This document shows, piece by piece, positions 57,701 to 64,000 of a stretch of 64,000 bases of DNA (position 1 is the first letter of the stretch; the number at the start of each line of letters is the position of its first letter). Made by a program: the position numbers and the translations under genes. A model generated the notes under the pieces. That model made no database searches. It was not told where the DNA came from and saw nothing but the letters and a program-made list of their open reading frames with translations. Source of the stretch: Basidiobolus meristosporus CBS 931.73 (Eukaryota > Basidiobolomycota > Basidiobolomycetes > Basidiobolales > Basidiobolaceae); NCBI GenBank assembly GCA_002104905.1, contig MCFE01000092.1, forward strand, positions 62,001 through 126,000, written 5' to 3'.

Positions 57701-59382
57701 ATCGATCAAAGCTTGCTGCAATGGCTCACTCAACCCAAGCGAAAATATCAAATCCAGGATGTCGTGCATGTACTTGGTAAGCGCCTGCCCAACTGCAGTC
57801 GCTAGCATACTGATGCACTGGAACATGGGCGCCTCATTGGCCGTCTTGCTCTTGCCTCTAGATGCCATCAGCCCATCCTTGATGGCCTGGATGGTAGCAT
57901 CCAGGTATGGACTCATGTTGCTTCCAACAGCCATGGCTATCTCTCCGATGGCTGTGAAGGCGATAGAGCCGTCTTTGTCTTTCCTTAGCTGGCCCAACAG
58001 ATGGTTCATCGATTTGTGAAGATAAGAGTCCGAGAACTCCACCGGATTGTATTTGGCTAGCGCAGGAATTAGCGATAACACAGTCTTCCTAATGAGAATA
58101 TCTCGATGGTCTTTGAATCGAAGAACGTTATCGCCAACTTCGTTGTAGCGCTCGTGCATAAACATCCCGGTATGCTGTAACAACTCGAGGAATGCAAGTA
58201 AAGATCCATGAATACACTCCGCTGTCCCCAGTTTGAATCCGCGTTGGCATTCGTCGTAGAGCCTGCAGTACCACTGAACACGTATTTGGCTTTCACGATA
58301 ATAAACGATTTTGAGGCAAGCTCCCAGGCAATTTGCACCGCTTTCTCTGATGATAGCCTAAATCCAAGCATTCGATATGAGAACACTGGCTGGGGTGTGG
58401 TTGACATCGCTTGGTTACCTTGCTATCTCTCAATGCAACCCACAGGTTTTCTAAGATTTGGTTGACGTGGAAATAAATAAGAGTCGGGGCTGATTGGGCC
58501 AATTCCTTCAATATCAATACAGCTGCGTGTCTTCTGAACTCGTTTCGATCCCCTTCAAGATAGCCCAATATTCAGTAACCGAAGAATGTTGCGCGACAGT
58601 GAAATTCAGACTGACCTTGAAGCCACTCAAGAGCACTCTTGACCTCAAATTCGACAAAATCGGCTTTTAAAGTGCCACCTAGTGAGGCAAGTCGCCCTGT
58701 ACAATATTCCCAGTAAATCGTAAGCCCAAACATGAATCTTTTGGGAAGCTGAACCCCTCCTACCTATCGATTTAGTGGCTAGTATCATGGCCTGTGGGTT
58801 ATTGCCAGAAATAATTTTTCTAAGGAAGTTAGCGGAACGCGTGATCTTTGTAGTGCTTTCCTCTCCGTCATAGTCGATCAGCTTGTCTGCAAGAATACAT
58901 CATTAATATGAGCTGTCGTGTACTTTGTGCGGACACCAACACAGTGTGCACAAAATGGTTTTCGAAATCAAGGTGTTTACCGATGGCTAATACGGCTCCG
59001 ATCTTGTCGTTGTTATCACTCCCCTGAATCATTTCCAAAATTCTTTTGCCGAGGTCTTGGTTGAACTTTACCAAGGCATCGCCCGACAATTCACGGGCCA
59101 CGGCATCGACCTACATGGCATCAAAGGTTCATTGTTAGTACACGCATAGTATGCGTAGCCAGTAATGTATAGAAGATGTTGATCTATTACGTGATCTTTC
59201 AAATCATTGGCAGCTTTCAGTCGAGTTTCTTCATTTCTAAAGTACAGAGAAGACAATAGGTAAGTCTGGGACGCAATACTCATCGGCCAGAAAGCCAGAC
59301 GGGATGGGAGGCAAAGTTACCTGCTTTTAATCTCAGCAAGAATTCGCCCAAGAACATCTTGACCCTGCGCTAACGCTGTCAT
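51766..59382 (-). CDS. TOR1: TOR serine/threonine kinase (PIKK), one frameshift
   Basis: Nine exons: 59382-59321, 59236-59191, 59110-58981, 58886-58764, 58696-58616, 58552-58419, 58357-57280, 57218-56981, 56919-51766. The introns (61-94 bp) have GT...AG ends and consistent phases. Start [14 protein letters not shown]; about 2,348 residues in all, normal for TOR. HEAT repeats fill the N-terminal half and a FAT domain follows. FRB lies at about 1829-1925, with Ser 1843 (EEASRLYFG) and Trp 1909 (QAWDLYY). In the kinase, Lys is about 1995, GDRHPSN 2145-2151 and DFG near 2165. FATC ends in GWCAFW. One base is missing at 56346/56347 (after codon about 821; context YFPTVVFNA then [10 protein letters not shown]), breaking the frame. 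TOR couples nutrients to translation and autophagy in TORC1 and TORC2. Everything else is conserved, so a sequencing error is likelier than a pseudogene. Confidence 0.95.
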
Positions 59383-59680
59383 CGTTTGCTAACAGGCCAG
59401 GAAATAATATGAACTTCAACTGAACGAAGGCTAGAATTCGAGGAGAATATTAGGCATCTCTTGCCATATGCTGGATCACCTACGAGGATCATCCTGCTAA
59501 ACCATTGGATTAGGGCTTACACAAATTATTATGTAAAATACTTCCAATTTCCTAGTCACATATCAAATCCACCAAATCAACCAATACATTAATATCTTGA
59601 AATTGGGATCATGACTATGTCATCAGTATTTTCCAGCATTTGGATTGAAGCGTAGTGTAGCGGCACTTGGAACGTTAATC
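59383..59680. promoter_or_regulatory. Divergent promoter region between TOR and COG5
   Basis: 298 bp separate the two ATG codons, so both promoters must lie in or overlap this interval. It is AT-rich near 59520-59600 (for example ATTATTATGTAAAATAC-like sequence). I see no TATA box at a convincing distance on either strand. Confidence 0.5.
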
Positions 59681-62600
59681 ATGGCCACCCTGACCGAGGC
59701 AGAGGAGCCTAAAACTCGTTTGTTTCTCGAGGAAAGTAAGTGACCCTCCAAATACTCCCTACCTGCTTACGCCTCAACCATGCTAAATGTTCTATGAAGA
59801 CTATGCTGAATACCTTACGAAAGAATTCGACCCAAACGATCATGCCCAAGCAAGCGTTCGAAGCGATGATGGAGACTTGTCAAATTCTCTACAGAGACTG
59901 TCGGCCAATATAGATGGTCTGAAAGCTTATTTGGATAAACATGTATGTACAAGCAGGCGTTTGAAGGACGAATCCATGTACTCACCTTGCATACCACCAG
60001 GTTGCTGAAAACACTGAGGAGCTCCTTGAACGTGTCTATGGGATCACTCACCTGGAAAAAGATTTGGAAGGGGTCAAGCTGAATGTCTCGTCCATGTCCG
60101 AGTCGCTAGTTAGGTATATGCTAGCAATGCGGCGTGGAATTTTCATTTCCTAACCTAATGGTACTACAAACGACAGACTCCGTAACAAAGTAAAAGTTCC
60201 GTATGAGCAGATATTGGGATATACGACGCAACTGGAACGGCTGCAAAATGCTTCGGATGTGTTACGGCGGGTAATGCGATTTCTTCAGCTTGCACAGCGG
60301 TTGGAAACCCAGGTTCAGGGCGGAGACCGCGAATTCACTCAAACAGCTTTGTCACTACGCGAACTTGGTAGACGTTTCTCACACCTCGACGACTTTCACT
60401 CTTTTGACTGACTTGGAATATAAGACAAATTCCTTAGTGACCCAGACCTCGAAGGGATTGATGTGATAGATGCTGAAAAAGCGGATATTAGCCGCTATCG
60501 GACCCAGGTAGTCGAGGCCGCGGATAGACTACTACTTGATGGTCTTCAAACTCAAGTAAGGCTCATGCTCATACTCGTTCCCCTTGTGACCGCTTGTTTG
60601 TTGACACAAATCATACCAGAACCAAGCAGACATCGCATCGGGTCTTCAGATATTCTATAATCTCAATGAGATGGAGGAGCGCGTATGTGAGATCTTAAAT
60701 GATATCAACGACAGCGTACTGGCCGAGATCCAGGTTGCATTCGATATGAATTCACTGCAAAAAGAACTTCGAGGTAATCTGGTACGCCGATCTTTGGTAT
60801 TGCTACTGGTGTAACACGTACATTAGATGCTGGTATAGAATATCCCAATGCAGCACGAAGGATAAAAGATTTATCCAACCCAGGGACTGCAGCATGGAGT
60901 ATGGCGCTTTGGTCCAAGCTTGAAACACTCATGGATAGAATGGGTGAAGCCTGTAACAAGGTAAGCGATCACTAGCCCTTCGTTATCGGTAGCATTGCTC
61001 TAAGCTTTTTGCGGCAGGTGTATCTTCTAGACCGTGTATTATCGCTGAAAAGAGACCCAACTACTCATGTCAGCTTCCAGGAAGGGTTACTACAGGTTCT
61101 CATAGCAGTTGTTTATGATAGGCATGGTCTCATTCTAACGGATGTAATAGTCACTAGAAGGAAGCGTTGTAAATTTCTTTTGGCGAAACCTAGCGGCAAA
61201 CTTTGAGGCTGAGCTAAATGACGCTGGAAACCGTAGTTTGCCTTTCTCGACCATTTCGCCTTTTCTGTGTTAACCAACTCCCCCCCCCCCTAGGGTCAAC
61301 TATTCTGCAGCAAACTCTTCAGATTGGATACCCGAAGCTGCTGAGTTTGTTTCATCAATTTTTTTCTCGCATTGCTGTGTACACCGGATATACTCTTGGG
61401 TATAATTCCCAAAGGTTGACCTGCTACGTATTGTGCTGGCAAAGGCTCTTGCTAACTCTTTCTATAGTCCCGAAGCCATTCTTATGCTCAACACCATCTC
61501 GGCTTACGAATCTTCCTACCTTGCCAAATCCTCATCGCGCCTATTGGAAATGGTCAACTCAACATTCCCAACCTCTGGCTTCCGTATGATGCCGCGGCGA
61601 GAGGAGTTCACTCAAGCCATGAAGATCATAGCTGGGTAAATGAACTGAGATGACTCTAACTCACCATGCACCCCACTAATCAGTCAGACCCTCTTAGTGA
61701 GCTTGATCTTGTGAAATTTGATCGTCAGCTGCTTGCCGCCGTTAGCAAGAATATCGTTAAATGTCTAACCTCCATCAAGACAAAACTGGAAACCTGGGTA
61801 GCGCTGGTATACTTGCCTCCCTGTCTTACTTCCGTGCTTAACCCTCGCTTCTAGATATCAAGGGATAATAGCGCATATGTGATCATCTTTTCCGGGGGCC
61901 TTACCGCGTCGCAGAACAACAATATCGAGATAGTTAACAACATGTATTACTTCCGTCAAGCCTTCATCAAATTTGTCGAGGATTTGCCCCATGATATGCA
62001 CAGCACTTTCGATAATTCTCTAGATGTAAGCCCTGGATTGACCTTCATCGAGGCAGTGTTTCTGACTTTAGCTTTATAGATTATCCAGAAACTCTACCAA
62101 GGGGTTATACAAGGCCTCTTGCGCCAGTTCTTGAAAGAATTGGAGCTGGTCATATTGAAAGTACACCGAGAAGACTTTGGAAGGTAGTATACTATTGCTC
62201 CACATATCCTTGTGAGCGCCTCCTAATTGATTGCTTAGCTCCAATGCCGGCGATCATATGTCATCGAATGCAAGCCAGTATATTGGCGAGTTAGCTGGGA
62301 AGCTCAGACACATTCAGCGCGAATACCTCTCAAAGTTTTCGTGTGGTGACGAAGGCAAAGAATGGTAATTCATCTATTAATGGTTCAATCACATAGTTTT
62401 CTAACCGCTTCGCCCCAGGGTAATCGACTTGACACGGCGCGTGGTTATTTATTTCCTAAGACATGCCTCCATGGCACACCCGTTGAGTGAAATGGGAAAA
62501 TTGAAGTTGACTGGAGACATGACCCAGTTGGAATTCGTGATAAACCAAATTCTTGCCATTCAGGGCTTGGGCCTATCTTCGCTTGGCGAAGCGTATCGAG

Positions 62601-63019
62601 CCCTTCGAGCATTCAGGTTAGCAACCCAGCACTACCCTCGATGTCTTTTGCCACCACCTGTGCCACAGAGCAACAAGATGTACTAACAAGTGGTTGCATT
62701 TGCCAGGTTCCTTATGTTCCTCGATTTAGAAGAAATTCCCACCTCGTCGCAAACCGAATCACTTCCGTATATCTACCAACTCCATCATTTGTTCGTGCGC
62801 AGTGATCCGAATATACCCATGCCTCATGTGTACCAGGGCCAAACTGAACTGCAATACTCAGACTGGCTAGACGCGCATTCTGATCTTGAAGCCTACCAGC
62901 TAGTATCTCAATGCTTGGACAATTATTCCAAGAATGTCCAGCAGCAGAACAAGCCAGTAGCCGATACCTATCCAATTTTGAGACAAGTCCTTGAGAAAGC
63001 GATCAGCCATACACAATAA
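59681..63019 (+). CDS. COG5: Conserved oligomeric Golgi complex subunit 5
   Basis: Seventeen exons joined in phase give 781 residues, similar to animal COG5. Exons: 59681-59735, 59800-59942, 60001-60113, 60177-60367, 60446-60555, 60620-60773, 60827-60960, 61018-61095, 61151-61232, 61294-61399, 61468-61635, 61698-61797, 61855-62025, 62080-62183, 62239-62364, 62419-62616, 62707-63019. Family signatures: VPYEQILGYTTQLERLQNAS near residues 105-125 (EPY.QI...T.QLARLQ in COG5), LRRVMRFLQLAQRL, VQGGDREFTQTALSL.EL, LQIFYNL, AYESSYLAKSSSRL and FLRHASMAHPLSE near 630. COG5 belongs to lobe B of the COG tether for retrograde intra-Golgi vesicles. Intron 8 has an unusual GTTCTC donor, and intron 9 a run of about 11 C before its TAG. 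The stop codon TAA overlaps AATAAA (63018-63023). Confidence 0.9.
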
Positions 63020-63023
63020 TAAA
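63018..63023 (+). terminator. AATAAA poly(A) signal overlapping the COG5 stop codon
   Basis: CAA TAA TAAA: the last two bases of the stop codon begin AATAAA. If used, the 3' untranslated region would be very short, which fits the 247-bp gap before CDC45. Confidence 0.4.
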
Positions 63024-63266
63024 GTTCGATTGTTTATACAAACTATCACACAAACCATCGATATTTTCTGATTTCCCCGAGCATTCAGTATCCTGGCCAA
63101 GATCTCGAAATCATTGAGAATTGATAGGTTACCATCCTGATCGCATCAACCGGTAAACAAGGTTTGTTTTGATTTTTTCGGATGTTATGAAATTTTGTAT
63201 GGGGTAGTCGTTTGTATCTGGAGAAGCGGAAGTCTCGAGTAGAGGACATATACCGGTGTTAACGCT

Positions 63267-64000
63267 ATGGGTTTATTTAATGCAGACCGGTTTCAAGAAG
63301 CCTATGATAAAATCAAAGAAGATGCGCTAGGCTTAGACTGCTCCATACTTATCTTTGTGGCTTCGGACCCTGACGCTTTGTGTGCTTGCAAGATATTGCA
63401 AGAGCTGCTCAAGACCGATTATCTCGCACATAAGATTGTCCCAGTCAATGGATACACCGATTTGAGCTATGCCAATCAAGAACTCATAGAAGACAATCTG
63501 AACGTAAGCCCTCCATCTCCAACCAGCATCCAGTTGTCCGCCACCACTAAAGCCTTTTTCTCAGATACGGAGTATCGTTATGCTGAATTGTGGGGGCATG
63601 GTCGATCTTACAGAGTTTCTGAACATTTCCAGCAACACCGCGGTGTATGTGTTCGACAGTCATCGCCCGCTACATCTTTCAAATATGTTTGGGTTTAGCC
63701 CAATCGTTGTCTTTGACGACGAAGACCCCGACTCCTTACAACACGTACAAAGAGCGTTTGAGGCCCTTGAGGTAAGATAGACATTCTCATAGCTGGACCC
63801 AAATTGCCTAGTCTCTAACCACATCAAATAGTATGCAGAGTCTGACGCAGAGGACTCCGACGCCATGGAGGATGATGATGATGATGAAACACCCAATCGC
63901 GTAGCTCGACAGCAACGACGTGAATACAAACAGGTGATCACCGCCTATTACTCATCAGGCACTCACTACGGCCCGGCAGCAGCGCTAATGATGTACACCT
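63267..64000 (+). CDS. CDC45: Cdc45 replication initiation factor, 5' part (runs off window)
   Basis: Exons 63267-63503, 63565-63771 and 63832-64000 (continuing), with GT...AG introns of 61 and 60 bp in phase 0. Start MGLFNADRFQEAYDKIKEDA, then the conserved LIFVASDPDALCACKIL, VPVNGYTDL, MLNCGGMVDL, VYVFDSHRPLHLSN (the DHH-like phosphoesterase fold of Cdc45), the acidic linker (AESDAEDSDAMEDDDDDE), RQQRREYKQ and YYSSGTHYGPAAALMMY, which matches the Y..GT....A..M region of other Cdc45 proteins. Cdc45 joins Mcm2-7 and GINS in the CMG replicative helicase. The C-terminal two thirds lie beyond base 64,000. No earlier in-frame Met fits better. Confidence 0.94.

Noticed and set aside
61372-61440. 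Alternative COG5 intron from GTGTAC to CAAAG
   Set aside because: GTATAA at 61400 to CTATAG at 61467 has a canonical GCTAAC branch site, closes in phase 2 and leaves a continuous COG5 alignment.
59681-63019. First reading of this gene as an exocyst Exo70 subunit
   Set aside because: Joined exons give COG5 signatures (QLERLQNAS, QGGDREFT, LQIFYNL, RHASMAHPLSE) in COG5 order; nothing Exo70-specific appears.
1-64000. CRISPR arrays, tRNA or rRNA genes, biosynthetic gene clusters
   Set aside because: No regularly spaced direct repeats with unique spacers, no cloverleaf with A/B boxes and no rRNA-like stretch was recognised by eye. The organism is eukaryotic, and no cluster enzymes are present. 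A tRNAscan run would be needed to exclude a tRNA in the repeat half.

Overview
This is a fungal nuclear genome window. The evidence is spliceosomal introns of about 53-94 bp with GT...AG ends, an ER Hsp70 ending in HDEL, a REI1-type ribosome-biogenesis zinc-finger protein, a full-length TOR kinase, a COG complex subunit and a Cdc45 start. Gene-by-gene resemblance is to fungi in general. The many introns and the mixture of Ty1/copia, Ty3/chromovirus and Tnp2 (CACTA/Plavaka-like) elements would suit an early-diverging or otherwise transposon-rich fungus, but I cannot name the species.

The window has two halves. Positions 1 to about 47,120 are an AT-rich transposon graveyard with no convincing host gene. 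Positions about 47,440-64,000 are a GC-richer, gene-dense block: BiP/KAR2 (minus) and REI1 (plus) diverge from one 0.7-kb intergenic region; REI1 and TOR converge; TOR (minus, 9 exons) and COG5 (plus, 17 exons) diverge from a 298-bp intergenic region; CDC45 (plus) runs off the right edge.

The transposon half contains five families. F1 is a Ty1/copia element with a 369-bp LTR. One structurally complete copy (21574-26259, minus) has a perfect 5-bp target duplication and LTRs differing at 5 sites by my count; several broken copies accompany it. F2 is a second copia family with a 349-bp LTR; its nearly complete copy is 35915-40585 (plus), and it also left deletion derivatives and solo LTRs. G1 is a Ty3/gypsy family seen as plus and minus fragments between about 10.8 and 19.6 kb. 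A chromovirus fragment (28926-31126, minus) carries an integrase with a C-terminal chromodomain. P is a Tnp2/CACTA (Plavaka-like) DNA transposon with CCCTATGA termini; its largest copy runs 31127-42549.

The insertions are nested. The F1 copy sits inside P copy B; the chromovirus LTR abuts the point where P copy B stops; P copy C begins inside the chromovirus pol; and P copy C is itself split by a 1.07-kb LTR-like insert and by the F2 copia. Removing these inserts from copy C leaves a divergent two-gene element: a Tnp2 transposase on the minus strand and an unrecognised second gene on the plus strand with two tandem 69-residue repeats. That second gene recurs at 44.3-45.0 kb and is the best candidate here for something not previously described. 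Both copia families have a primer-binding site complementary to the anticodon arm of initiator tRNA-Met, which implies half-tRNA priming. In the gene block, TOR carries one single-base frameshift that needs checking.
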